From assembly GCA_946479985.1 (NCBI GenBank), contig CAMLIF010000107.1:1-13924 (forward strand): a DNA stretch of 13,924 nt. The letters run 5' to 3'. Both the position numbers and the translations under genes were made by a program. Every line of letters begins with the position of its first letter. The first letter of the stretch is position 1. This DNA is from an uncultured Flavobacteriales bacterium (GTDB taxonomy: Bacteria; Bacteroidota; Bacteroidia; Flavobacteriales; Crocinitomicaceae). Under the pieces are notes generated by a model. That model was not told where the DNA came from and searched no databases. It worked only from the letters and a program-made list of their open reading frames with translations. Positions 1-9,039 of this stretch are shown here, one piece after another.

Positions 1-140
1 ATAGTCAAATCTAACCATTCCTCTTTTCAGCTTTTTGGCTCTTCCTCTTTTTTTTTGCTTTTCCGCTATTAACAAATTGTTGATGACTTTCCTCCTGATA
101 ACTATCGGGATTCCTCTCCTAAGCCCTATCTTTGCGCTCT
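1..140. other. Short intergenic region upstream of topB
   Basis: No convincing gene is seen here. The + strand is strongly pyrimidine-rich and has a run of nine T at 48-56, but no good GC-rich hairpin precedes it, so it is not called as a terminator. On the - strand a frame is free of stops from about 137 to the left edge and would encode a very basic peptide. It contains an ATG at 18-16 followed by codons for V-R-F-D-Y, which could be the first codons of a divergent gene continuing left of the window, but the evidence is too thin for a CDS call. A -7-like promoter box for topB lies at its right end. Confidence 0.5.
127..134 (+). promoter_or_regulatory. Candidate Bacteroidota -7 promoter box for topB
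   Basis: The sequence TATCTTTG matches the known Bacteroidota sigma-factor -7 consensus TAnnTTTG at all six defined positions. It ends six bases before the ATG of topB at 141, so the transcript would begin at or within a few bases of the start codon. No TTTG-like -33 element is seen at the expected distance (about 104-107), which weakens the call. The motif is short and could occur by chance. Confidence 0.35.
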
Positions 141-2249
141 ATGATTCTCTGTATTGCCGAAAAGCCTTCTGTAGCAAAAGACATCGCTGAAATTCTTGGT
201 GCGAAACAACGTAACGACGGATTTTACGAAGGGAACGGCTATTGGGTTTCCTGGACTTTCGGCCATTTGTGTACCTTGAAAGAACCCCAGGATTATAAAG
301 ATTCATGGAAGTATTGGCGGCTGGAAGATCTACCTATGATTCCGGAGAAATTCGGCATTAAACTGATAGACGACAATGGTGTAAAGAAACAGTTTTCCAC
401 CATTGAACGCCTGGTACAAAATTGCACTGAGGTAATAAATTGCGGCGATGCCGGCCAGGAAGGAGAACTCATTCAACGCTGGGTGCTTTCCAAGGCAAAA
501 TGCAATGTGCCTATTAAACGATTATGGATTTCTTCCCTTACGGAAGAAGCTATTAAAGAAGGTTTTTCAAAACTGAAAGACGGAAATTCTTACAATAATT
601 TATACGCTGCCGGAAGCGCGCGCGCTATTGGCGACTGGCTTTTGGGAATGAATGCTACGCGTTTGTTTACAAAGAAATTCGGGAAAGGCCAGGCTACTCT
701 TTCCATCGGGAGGGTGCAGACACCAACCCTGGCTATGATCGTTAATCGGCAGCTGGAAATTGATGCGTTCAGAGTAGAAGAATATTATGAGCTGAAAACC
801 GATTACCGTGCTGTGGAATTTACCGCCATGATTCCAAGGATTACGAAAGAAGAACGCGCAAATCAGGGGCTGGCATATTTAAAAGAGCATCTTTTCGAGA
901 TCACATCCTTCGAACAGAAAGAAGGGAAGGAGGGAAATCCGCGTTTATTCGATTTAACGTCTTTACAGGTTGAAGCAAATAAGAAGTTCGGGTTTTCAGC
1001 CGACGAAACCCTGAAGAATGTTCAGAGTTTATATGAAAAGAAACTGGTGACTTATCCGCGTGTTGATACCACTTATCTGAGTGAAGATTTACATCCGAAG
1101 ATTGAAGGGATTATGCGTGGAATGACTTACTACTCCAGGTTTACGGAGTTTATTTTGTCGAAACCGATTCCAAAACTGAAAACTGTTTTCGACGATAAGA
1201 AAGTAACGGATCACCACGCGATTATTCCCACAGGTGTTCAGCCAAGCGGAATTTCGCATCCGGAGCAGCAGGTTTATGAGTTGATTGCCCGTCGTTTTTT
1301 GGCGGCATTTTACCCGGAATGTAAAGTCTCGAATACTACGGTTCTCGGAAAGGTTGACAAGATTGAGTTTAAAGCAACCGGGAAGCAAATTATTGAACCG
1401 GGCTGGAGACAAGTTTGGGAAGAAGCAAAAGACGAAGACAAAAAGGCAGAAAAACCAGAACAGGTAATGCCTGAATTTGTTGCTGGCGAAAGCGGTCCGC
1501 ACGAACCAAAAGTGCATCATGGAAAAACGAGTCCGCCGAAAGCATATACGGAAGCAACCTTACTCCGCGCCATGGAAACTGCGGGAAAACAGGTTGAAGA
1601 CGAGGAAATTCGCGACATGATGAAGGAAAATGGAATTGGTCGTCCGGCAACACGGGCCAATATCATTGAAACGCTTTTCAAGCGCAAGTACATTGAGAAA
1701 AAACGCAAAAATCTGATTCCTACACCTATTGGAATGAGTTTGATCGGAACAATACAAAACGAATTGCTGAAAAGCGCCGAGCTTACCGGGCAATGGGAAC
1801 GTAAACTGCGTTTGATCGAAAAAGGTGAGTACGATCTGGAACAGTTTAAACAGGAATTGATTGTGATGGTTCGTGAGTTGACGGATGAGGTGATCTTTTC
1901 ACAGCCAACAGTTCATTTTCAATTGGAAAGCCAGGCGCCTGAACCACCAAAAGTAAAACGTGAGCGCAAACCAACTGAGAAAGTTGTTTTGGCAGATTTG
2001 GATTGTCCGAAATGTAAACAGTTCAAACTTCTTGAAGGTAAAACAGGAGTTGGCTGCAGCAACTACAGAGTTTGTGGTTTCCTGGTTCCGTATGAATTAC
2101 TTGGGAAGAAACTAACGCCGAAGCAACTCGTTGATCTGATTCAGAAAGGAAAAACGGGGAAAATGAAAGGCTTGATGATTCCGGGGGCAGCACAGGTTGT
2201 CGAAGGAAGTATTGCTTTGGATGAGCAGTTTAACGTAACAGTTGTTTAA
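141..2249 (+). CDS. topB: DNA topoisomerase III (type IA)
   Basis: Type IA topoisomerase that cuts and rejoins one DNA strand through a 5'-phosphotyrosine, relaxing negative supercoils and decatenating replication or recombination intermediates in the cytoplasm. The protein is 702 aa, normal for bacterial TopB. The N-terminal TOPRIM domain begins with ILCIAEKPSVA (metal/catalytic Glu7) and carries the acidic cluster GDAGQEGE (Asp103, Glu107, Glu109). The active-site motif LVTYPRVDTTY places the catalytic tyrosine at about residue 305. The core continues with the family motif NGIGRPATRA, and the C-terminus has a four-cysteine zinc ribbon (CPKC near 622 to the last Cys near 645). The ATG at 141 is chosen because the conserved N-terminus starts there; a TTG at 132 would add only three residues and lies within the candidate -7 box. 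All key residues are present. It converges with the operon on the other strand. Nothing in the window suggests a conjugative element, although topB homologues occur on those too. Confidence 0.96.
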   Translation: MILCIAEKPSVAKDIAEILGAKQRNDGFYEGNGYWVSWTFGHLCTLKEPQDYKDSWKYWRLEDLPMIPEKFGIKLIDDNGVKKQFSTIERLVQNCTEVINCGDAGQEGELIQRWVLSKAKCNVPIKRLWISSLTEEAIKEGFSKLKDGNSYNNLYAAGSARAIGDWLLGMNATRLFTKKFGKGQATLSIGRVQTPTLAMIVNRQLEIDAFRVEEYYELKTDYRAVEFTAMIPRITKEERANQGLAYLKEHLFEITSFEQKEGKEGNPRLFDLTSLQVEANKKFGFSADETLKNVQSLYEKKLVTYPRVDTTYLSEDLHPKIEGIMRGMTYYSRFTEFILSKPIPKLKTVFDDKKVTDHHAIIPTGVQPSGISHPEQQVYELIARRFLAAFYPECKVSNTTVLGKVDKIEFKATGKQIIEPGWRQVWEEAKDEDKKAEKPEQVMPEFVAGESGPHEPKVHHGKTSPPKAYTEATLLRAMETAGKQVEDEEIRDMMKENGIGRPATRANIIETLFKRKYIEKKRKNLIPTPIGMSLIGTIQNELLKSAELTGQWERKLRLIEKGEYDLEQFKQELIVMVRELTDEVIFSQPTVHFQLESQAPEPPKVKRERKPTEKVVLADLDCPKCKQFKLLEGKTGVGCSNYRVCGFLVPYELLGKKLTPKQLVDLIQKGKTGKMKGLMIPGAAQVVEGSIALDEQFNVTVV

Positions 2250-2250
2250 A

Positions 2251-5199
2251 TTAATAATTCAGAAATTCTTCTTTTATCAAAGGAATGTGGAAGGTAATAA
2301 CAGTTCCGGTTTCCTGTAGCTGCTTATCCGTAATTTCATACGTGATCTTCACTCCGTATTTCTGGCGGATCATGTCAATTTTCTCTTCTATTAATTTCCA
2401 TCCGTGCGAAACGTGATTGTCGCGCGAACTGTTTATTCCTTTCGAAGATTCTCTTCCTATTCCGTTGTCTTCGACAGAGATGCTGAGAAGTTCTGAGGTG
2501 CAGGTTGCATAAACACTTATTTTCTTTTGTTTCTTGCTGTGAGCCAAACCGTGTTTAACCGCGTTTTCTACAACCGGTTGAAGCAGGAGAGTAGGAATAA
2601 TACGCTTTCTGCATGATTCCGGAATGTCGACAAGAATCTCCAGTTCTCCGTCAAAACTGATTTGTTCAAAAAGCAGGTACTTTTCTATAATATCAATTTC
2701 TTCATTTAACCGGACAAAAGAATGATCACTTTGCTGCAAAAACTTCCGGAGCAGCAGCGAAAATTCGGTCAATGCGTTTTCAGCAGCTTCCTTTCTTTCA
2801 AGAACAATCAAATACTGAATATTGTTTAAGGTATTAAAGATGAAATGCGGGTTCATCTTTGATTGAATAGCTTTTAGTTTCAACTCCAGGATATTGTTGT
2901 TGATGGTGTTTTCGTGAATTTCTTTTTTCCTTCTGCTCGAGATCCTGTTTCTGATAAAAAGCGTTATTGCTGTTAATGCAGCCACAATGACAAGTGATCT
3001 GAACCACCAGGTTTCGTAATAATAAGGTTTAATGGTAAAGTGGTACGTAACAGTTTTCGGGTATGGGTCGTTGTACGCGTCCAAAGCCCGCACCCTGAGC
3101 GTATAATCGCCCGGTGGAAGAAAAGAAATCCGGACATTGCCGTTTTTACGCATTTGTTCCCAGTGTTTTGACGTATTCGGACCTTCAAGCTGATATTGGT
3201 AATAGACGTTGAATTTTGAGCTGAAATTTGCAACGTGAAAATTAAATTCGATGGTGTTGGTTGTCCGTTCAAAAACTGTTTGCTTCGGGGAAATCGGCCG
3301 GCTGTTGACCCTGATCCATCTGATCTGCGGGACCAATTTCCGGAAAACAAATTTTTCAGGAGTTACAATAACCACTCCTTCTATACCCGGAAAGTAAAAA
3401 AGATCCTGTGCCGAATGTGCGAAATTGTTTTGGAAACCACCGTTAAATTCCGAGTTCATAATTCCTGCTTCATTCGCATATATAAAAGGAATAAGGTACT
3501 GTGTTTTGTGGTGATAAAAATCGTTTAGCTGTTTCTCGTTTACCACCCACAATCCGTTATTGGAAGACATATAAATGTTTCCTGAAAAATCTTTGGCCAG
3601 CGTAAAAACATCTTCGTTCAGCATACAATTCTTCATAGAATTAATACTGGTTATTTTTCCTTTTTCCAGGCAGTAAAGTCCGCCGTCGTACGTTCCTATC
3701 CAAATTTTATTGAATTTGTCTTCATACACTGCACGAACTTCTTTACAGATCAAACCTTCTTTTTCTCCCCAATGGCGAATATGTTTGTTGTTTTCGTCCA
3801 CTTCGTCTAATCCGTTGTTTCCTCCCAACAGAATATGACCGTTTTTTTTCTCGTAAACGGTAATAATCTGGTGTGGGATTTCCTTTTTCAAAATATGCTG
3901 AATGGTTTTGGAACTTTTTCCGGCTGAGACTCCAGCACTTGTTCCTACCCAAATAGTGCCCCTTGAATCTTTGAAAATGCTGTGAACAACCGGATCGCTG
4001 AGTTGTGATTCGTTTATCTGACCTAAAAACTGCTGGTTTTTATAGCGTAAGATTCCTTTTCCCCAGGTGCCGATCCAGATTTCTCCGTTGATTTCCGACA
4101 TCGATGCCGGTTGAGAAGGGGGAGTGATATACTGCGTTGCTTCGTTAGCGGAAATCGAGTAAATAACTCCGTCTGAAGCGCAGACAAGTGTTTTGCCGAA
4201 AGAAGTGATGACAATAGAGCTGGCAGATGCATTACTCAGATCTGTAAACTTTATTAAACTGGCGCAATTCTTAAGCTGAAGTTTTAGTAATCCTTTATTT
4301 GTGGTGCCCGCGAAAATGCAGTTTTCAGTGACACTGTAACACAAACTTCGAATATCCTCAGACGGAAGGAATGTGGTTTCATCATAAAGTTCACTATGGT
4401 CGGGAGTAATGTGAATTAAGCCTTTGGATGTTCCGATATAGACTTCATCTCCAGGGGTAAAAGTCATGTCATGGAATATAAAACCCGATGTATTCATTTC
4501 AGGTATCAGCCGCAGAACCTTGTTGTTTCTTAAAAGCTTATAAGCCTTCGCTGATCCGAGCAGATAGATATCGCCATTAAACGGGTTTTCTTTGATTCGC
4601 TCAATTTCCAGTCCTCTAATTCGCGTAGTTTCTTTCGATTTTGAATCAATCACGAATACATCCGAACGGCCGCCAACAATGAATTGATTGCCATTAAAAC
4701 GAATTGGTCCGGCTCCGGTAATTCCTGTTTTTATGAGTGTTGTTGTTGAGTTGTTTTTCGGGTCGAAAACGCAGATGGTTCCATCCCGAAAAACACCGTA
4801 TATCTTGTCTTTATAAAGGCATGCCGACTGAAATTCATTTATTTTTTTATAAGACGGATTTATTTGACTGAAACCGCCGCCTAATTCCAGCCCGTAGAGT
4901 TTTTTATATTTTTCGCTATAGATAATTCTTATATGGAAGTACTTTTTGTAATCACTGTTCAGAATGAAATTTGAAAAGGAATAACCATCGTAAGAAACAA
5001 TTCCGTTAGCAGTTGCCAGAATGAGTTCACCGTTCAGTTTCGCATCAATATTGGAAATCTGATTTTGTGGCAGTCCGTGTTTGGTGTTGTAATTGGTAAT
5101 TGTAAAAGGGACCCGAACCTGCTGGCTATTCTCAATGAATTGACCAATCTGCTGACCGTTTACGGGTTGAGTAAAAATACTTCCAATCACTACAACCAT
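2251..5199 (-). CDS. Sensor histidine kinase, Reg_prop/Y_Y_Y/LytS-type (second kinase of operon)
   Basis: Membrane sensor kinase predicted to phosphorylate the LytTR regulator encoded just upstream. With the ATG start it is 982 aa. A short hydrophobic N-terminal segment (VVVIGSIF, ending near QPVNGQ) suggests export. A beta-propeller sensor follows, opening with the Reg_prop signature NTKHGLPQNQISNID and containing repeated blades such as IWIGTWGKGIL, IWVGTSAGV and IWIGTYDGGLY. A Y_Y_Y domain spans about 648-725, and one membrane helix about 735-750 is followed by a basic stretch. The His_kinase core has NPHFIFNTLN (His785, codon 2847-2845), the N-box VVENAVKHGL (Asn879) and the G-box VEDNGIG (Asp911). 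No receiver or DNA-binding domain is fused, so it is not a hybrid one-protein system. The start is uncertain: a TTG at 5289 in the same frame adds 30 residues and shortens the gap to the regulator from 139 to 49 bp, and the ATG form lacks the usual basic residues of a signal peptide. Its stop is one base from the stop of topB. Confidence 0.93.
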   Translation of the reverse strand: MVVVIGSIFTQPVNGQQIGQFIENSQQVRVPFTITNYNTKHGLPQNQISNIDAKLNGELILATANGIVSYDGYSFSNFILNSDYKKYFHIRIIYSEKYKKLYGLELGGGFSQINPSYKKINEFQSACLYKDKIYGVFRDGTICVFDPKNNSTTTLIKTGITGAGPIRFNGNQFIVGGRSDVFVIDSKSKETTRIRGLEIERIKENPFNGDIYLLGSAKAYKLLRNNKVLRLIPEMNTSGFIFHDMTFTPGDEVYIGTSKGLIHITPDHSELYDETTFLPSEDIRSLCYSVTENCIFAGTTNKGLLKLQLKNCASLIKFTDLSNASASSIVITSFGKTLVCASDGVIYSISANEATQYITPPSQPASMSEINGEIWIGTWGKGILRYKNQQFLGQINESQLSDPVVHSIFKDSRGTIWVGTSAGVSAGKSSKTIQHILKKEIPHQIITVYEKKNGHILLGGNNGLDEVDENNKHIRHWGEKEGLICKEVRAVYEDKFNKIWIGTYDGGLYCLEKGKITSINSMKNCMLNEDVFTLAKDFSGNIYMSSNNGLWVVNEKQLNDFYHHKTQYLIPFIYANEAGIMNSEFNGGFQNNFAHSAQDLFYFPGIEGVVIVTPEKFVFRKLVPQIRWIRVNSRPISPKQTVFERTTNTIEFNFHVANFSSKFNVYYQYQLEGPNTSKHWEQMRKNGNVRISFLPPGDYTLRVRALDAYNDPYPKTVTYHFTIKPYYYETWWFRSLVIVAALTAITLFIRNRISSRRKKEIHENTINNNILELKLKAIQSKMNPHFIFNTLNNIQYLIVLERKEAAENALTEFSLLLRKFLQQSDHSFVRLNEEIDIIEKYLLFEQISFDGELEILVDIPESCRKRIIPTLLLQPVVENAVKHGLAHSKKQKKISVYATCTSELLSISVEDNGIGRESSKGINSSRDNHVSHGWKLIEEKIDMIRQKYGVKITYEITDKQLQETGTVITFHIPLIKEEFLNY

Positions 5200-5338
5200 C
5201 CGAAATGTAAGGGCAAGAATATTCTCTTTTGCAAAAGGAATGTCTGCAATGGTATTTCTGAGTAGCCTATGATTAACCTGTTTGATCAATAAAATGAATT
5301 TATTGTTTTACCGGATTTTAGAACCGGGTAATTTCTTT

Positions 5339-6058
5339 TTAAATGTGTACCAGTTTTTTCAGTAAAAAGTCTTTACGTGATTTTGAAACCGGAATATTTG
5401 TGTTGTCAACCAGCACCAGCATGGCATCGTCTTTTTTGAATTTAATCACTTCAGCCAGATTCACAATATACGAATGGTGAACACGAACAAACTGTTTGTC
5501 ACTTAAAACGTATTCGAACATTTTTAAATTCTTCGAACTGATGAACTTATTGTTCTTCAATATGATCTCCGTATATTTTCCATCCGCTTTAAGGTAGAGA
5601 ATATCGTTCACATTTACGTAATCAATTCCGTCCATGCTGGAGATTCCTATTTTTCCGGGGAAGATCTCAGCTTTTGCTTCTTCGGAGTTCTGTTGTGAAA
5701 TGATTTCATTGATTTCCCGGATCCGCTGGATACAGTTTGTCAATTCTTCCACGTTGATTGGCTTCAGCAAATAATCGAAAGCACCTTTTCGCACAGCTTC
5801 AATGGCGTATTGTTCGTAAGCAGTAATGAAGATAACTTTTGTATTGAACGCAATGTCTTCCAGCAGGTCAAAACCAATTCCGTCCTGGAGCTGAATGTCG
5901 AGGAAGATAATATCGAGATTTTCAGATTTTATGATCTTCCGGGCATCACCAACCGAACCTGCACTTCCTACAATTTCTGCTTCGGGCAGGTATAGCCTGA
6001 TTAATGCAGCAAGTCCGTCGCGGCTCAGTTTTACGTCATCTACTATAAGTGTTTTCAT
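5339..6058 (-). CDS. LytTR-family response regulator
   Basis: Two-component response regulator of 239 aa, a standard length for the receiver plus LytTR class; cytoplasmic, DNA-binding. The receiver domain (about 1-115) has the acidic pair Asp7-Asp8 in LIVDDV, the phosphoacceptor Asp54 in IIFLDIQ, the switch Thr79 in FITAYEQYA and the conserved Lys99 in YLLKP. A linker leads to a LytTR DNA-binding domain at about 133-236, recognisable from DILYLKADGKYTEI, FVRVHHSYIVNL and IPVSKSRKDFL. The ATG at 6058-6056 lies seven bases after the TAG stop of the upstream kinase gene, so translation is probably coupled. It is the only regulator in the operon and sits between two kinase genes, making it the likely target of both. 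LytTR regulators often bind paired direct repeats; no convincing pair was found by eye in the adjacent divergent intergenic region. Confidence 0.96.
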   Translation of the reverse strand: MKTLIVDDVKLSRDGLAALIRLYLPEAEIVGSAGSVGDARKIIKSENLDIIFLDIQLQDGIGFDLLEDIAFNTKVIFITAYEQYAIEAVRKGAFDYLLKPINVEELTNCIQRIREINEIISQQNSEEAKAEIFPGKIGISSMDGIDYVNVNDILYLKADGKYTEIILKNNKFISSKNLKMFEYVLSDKQFVRVHHSYIVNLAEVIKFKKDDAMLVLVDNTNIPVSKSRKDFLLKKLVHI

Positions 6059-6065
6059 ACTGATT

Positions 6066-9035
6066 CTAAAAAGGTTGTTTGAATGATTTCCCGAAAGTAA
6101 TTGTTACCGTTGTTTTGATATCGTTGGTAATTTCTTCCAGCTGCGAGATCTTAAAATTGATATTCCAGTTATAAACCTGGCTTTTCAGGTAAAAGCGTTC
6201 TCTTAAAATGTCAAGGCCAACAGATTTGTGATTTCCGATTCCCTTCTGAACAAATCCATGACCGTTATCCGAAACTTTGAAAATATACTCGTTTTCCGTT
6301 TCATCCATTTCGAGCGTAAGGACCGGTTTTTTGTCAGTTACATTTTTTAGCCCGTGCAGAATTGCGTTCTCAACAAAAAGCTGTAAAAACATTGTTGGGG
6401 CCTTAATCTCTGTCTGCTGCGTTTTCAGGTTGTTTATCAATCTGAACTCAAAACCATCGTCGAACTGCAGTTGCTCTAAGTTAATGTATAATAGCGTAAT
6501 TTTCAGTTCCACATCCAGCGAACTGATTGATGCCCGCATTAATTCGAGCGTTAACCGCATAAGGGAAGAAAAGTCGGATAAATATTTGTTCGCAGATTCT
6601 GTATTTCCCGACATAAAAAGAAACTGAATTGTATTCAGGCAGTTAAATGTGAAATGAGGATTCATTTGAGCCTGAAGTGCCTCAATTTCCATCAATTTCA
6701 ACTTTTGTTTCAGATGATCAGCCAAATTTTTCCGGTGCTGAAAATATTTTGTGGTTCTGACTGTTATGTAAACAACCAAAATTACGGTAAGCAGCAGCAG
6801 CAGCAGATATAGAGGCCATAACCAGGGATATTTTTGTTTTACTTCGATAGGAACCGTAAGTGAACGTTTTCCGGAAAGAAGCCGGATTTCCAGGTTGTAT
6901 TTGCCTGCCGGGAAATTGTCAAAAATAAGCTGCCGACCGTTTAAAAGTGTCCACCCGTTCGTATAACCTTTGATTCTGTATTCGAACTGAAGGACACGTT
7001 CAAGGGAAAATGTAGGCAAAGTAAATTCGATTTCTAAGTGATCTTCTTCAATGAATCTTAGTTTTTTATTGGGGTCAGCAACCTGTTTTCCGTTAATAGT
7101 TGCTTCTTCTATGAAAATATCTGCCAATACATTATTGAAGACAAAGTTATTTCTCGGTTCAATAATAATGGGGCCCGTAAGACCGGAAAAAATAATCTTT
7201 CCATTCTTAAGCAGGTAGCCTTTGTTGGCTGTCCGCGAATTGAATTCCACATTTTCAACACCGGTTTCATACCTGTAATGATTTAACTGCATGTGGTTTC
7301 GCTGATGATCTAAACTTTGCTGTAACTCATCTAATTCAACCTGAACAATTCCATTATTTGAGGTTATCCAGATCTGGTTATGGTGATCGCGGATCATACT
7401 CCAGCAATCGCGGAGTTGGAAGGGAATGTTCTTTATGGAATGAATCTTTTTGGTTTTAAGGTCGTAGCGCAGAATTCCGTTTCCGGAAGTTCCGATCACA
7501 AGCTGATCTGTTTCTGAAATCGGGCATATTGAACGTAAATCCTCAAAACCGGTTTTTTGTGAGTTGATGAGACACTTCCATTTCTTGTTTTTGAGCTGGT
7601 ACAAACCTTCTGTTGTAGCAAAATAGTAAGCGTTTTTAAACTTAACAATTTCGTTACAGATAGTGGTTTTGTTCCTGAATTTGAAAAAGATACTGGTCTT
7701 TTTTCCGTTCCACAAAAACAACGCTCCTTCACCACCCAGAATGGCAGTGTGGTGCTTGTACATGTAGCAGTAGTTTACAGGAAACGAAATAGATGAAATA
7801 GGGGTGGTTTTCCTGCTTTTTTTATCGTACCAGCAATGCCCGGGACCATAAGCCAGGAAAACAAGTGAATCTTTATTCCATTCCAGGTTTGTCCAGTTGC
7901 AGGTGTTCCTGATCGTATGGATTATTTTATTGGTGTTGATGTCAATTCCGTAGGTTATGGTGCATTCACTGTCGAACCAAACCGTATTTTGAGAATCGAG
8001 GAATGAATGTGAACTGTTACTTACGCGAATGTTGTTACTGAATGTGGGAAAAACAAAAGGATAACGCCGCAGCATAAATAACCCGTTAGAATTTGTTCCA
8101 AGCCATAAATTCCCTGTATGATCAACATAAGATGAAAACAACTCATTGTCTTGCATGTAGTCTGCAACATCTATAACCTCTGTATGTTTATTCTGGCTAA
8201 TCTGAATGGAACGTCCCGAATAAAAGAAATTCAACTTAGGGGTGATACTGCTTTGAAGGAACAGATCGCTCTTTGCAAGTTTGCTTTTCTCTGCTGCGTT
8301 TTTTTGTGTAAGCAGTTTATTGCTTTTATACCAGGTTCCGTTAATAAGAAAAACCATTTGCCCGTTTTTCATTGCAATGTTCGATACCTCATGCTTCTGT
8401 TTCGCAATGGCGTTTTTTCCTGATTTCGGATCAAATTCAATGATGTAGCGATTGCTGCCCTTTTTGGTGAGGTAAACAATTTTATGATTATGGAAAACGG
8501 CAGTCAGATAGATATGATCTTTCAGCGATTCATTTTCTTTGAAATTGAATATCTTGATGAGTTTTTTGCCTTTTAACTCGAAAGTACATTGGTCCGAGAA
8601 AAAATAGATCTTCTTGTCAAATACCTGAATCGAGGGGATAAAAATGTTTTTTTCATTGAACGCAATTTTGCGAACTATCCGGTGCCTGTAATAAACTACA
8701 ATTTCCTTGGTTGAAGCCCAAATGACAGAATCTCCGGCACAAGCAACTGACGTGATAAAGGAGTTTAGTTTATGAGTTTTCAGAGTCTGAAACTCGTTAA
8801 TGAATTTTTTTCCGTCGAAAGAAACAAGTCCGTTATAAGTCGAAATCCAAAGGAGCTTGTTTTTTGTTTGCGCAATTCCCGAAATGTGAGACTGAGGCAA
8901 TCCGTTATTCGTGGTCCAGTGATAAAGACAATATTGGTTGTTATAACCTTTGAAATAGGGAGCGTTTTCCTGGTACTGAGCTTGGGATGAAAGACAAACT
9001 GTCAAAAAAATGTAAAATGTTATAACATGCTTCAC
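6066..9035 (-). CDS. Sensor histidine kinase, Reg_prop/Y_Y_Y/LytS-type (first kinase of operon)
   Basis: Membrane sensor kinase of 989 aa, promoter-proximal gene of the operon. A clear signal peptide (KHVITFYIFLTVCLSSQAQ, cleavage near residue 20) precedes a periplasmic beta-propeller that opens with TTNNGLPQSHISGI and has blades such as LWISTYNGLVSFDG, LWLGTNSNGLFML and IWITSNNGIVQV. A Y_Y_Y domain at about 667-735 leads to a strong membrane helix at about 738-759. A short coiled linker is followed by the His_kinase core: NPHFTFNCLN (His794, codon 6656-6654), N-box FVENAILHGL (Asn890), G-box VSDNGHG (Asp923) and SVGLDILRER. The GTG start at 9035 is preferred because an in-frame TGA lies two codons upstream and the signal peptide starts here. 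It has the same layout as the other kinase but clearly different sequence, so they are old paralogues rather than a recent copy. The ligand cannot be predicted; no SusC/SusD-type genes are adjacent. Confidence 0.95.
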   Translation of the reverse strand: MKHVITFYIFLTVCLSSQAQYQENAPYFKGYNNQYCLYHWTTNNGLPQSHISGIAQTKNKLLWISTYNGLVSFDGKKFINEFQTLKTHKLNSFITSVACAGDSVIWASTKEIVVYYRHRIVRKIAFNEKNIFIPSIQVFDKKIYFFSDQCTFELKGKKLIKIFNFKENESLKDHIYLTAVFHNHKIVYLTKKGSNRYIIEFDPKSGKNAIAKQKHEVSNIAMKNGQMVFLINGTWYKSNKLLTQKNAAEKSKLAKSDLFLQSSITPKLNFFYSGRSIQISQNKHTEVIDVADYMQDNELFSSYVDHTGNLWLGTNSNGLFMLRRYPFVFPTFSNNIRVSNSSHSFLDSQNTVWFDSECTITYGIDINTNKIIHTIRNTCNWTNLEWNKDSLVFLAYGPGHCWYDKKSRKTTPISSISFPVNYCYMYKHHTAILGGEGALFLWNGKKTSIFFKFRNKTTICNEIVKFKNAYYFATTEGLYQLKNKKWKCLINSQKTGFEDLRSICPISETDQLVIGTSGNGILRYDLKTKKIHSIKNIPFQLRDCWSMIRDHHNQIWITSNNGIVQVELDELQQSLDHQRNHMQLNHYRYETGVENVEFNSRTANKGYLLKNGKIIFSGLTGPIIIEPRNNFVFNNVLADIFIEEATINGKQVADPNKKLRFIEEDHLEIEFTLPTFSLERVLQFEYRIKGYTNGWTLLNGRQLIFDNFPAGKYNLEIRLLSGKRSLTVPIEVKQKYPWLWPLYLLLLLLTVILVVYITVRTTKYFQHRKNLADHLKQKLKLMEIEALQAQMNPHFTFNCLNTIQFLFMSGNTESANKYLSDFSSLMRLTLELMRASISSLDVELKITLLYINLEQLQFDDGFEFRLINNLKTQQTEIKAPTMFLQLFVENAILHGLKNVTDKKPVLTLEMDETENEYIFKVSDNGHGFVQKGIGNHKSVGLDILRERFYLKSQVYNWNINFKISQLEEITNDIKTTVTITFGKSFKQPF

Positions 9036-9039
9036 AGAT

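Noticed and set aside
48..56. Run of nine T as part of a terminator for an upstream + strand gene.
   Set aside because: The preceding sequence forms only a three-base AGC/GCT arm; no stable hairpin is visible.
1..137. Stop-free frame on the - strand encoding a very basic peptide, with an ATG at 18-16.
   Set aside because: It is explained by the purine-rich strand composition; only six codons follow the ATG before the window edge, so a divergent gene cannot be supported.
1089..1793. Open frames opposite topB.
   Set aside because: Their translations lack recognisable motifs, they overlap one another in several frames, and the topB frame explains the sequence fully.
5290..5338. CCGG-containing dyad between the regulator and second kinase as a terminator or attenuator.
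   Set aside because: The stem is only four pairs and no T-run follows on the - strand.
2251..9035. Polysaccharide utilisation locus with hybrid two-component sensors.
   Set aside because: The kinases lack fused receiver and AraC-type domains, and no SusC/SusD or glycoside hydrolase gene is present in the window.
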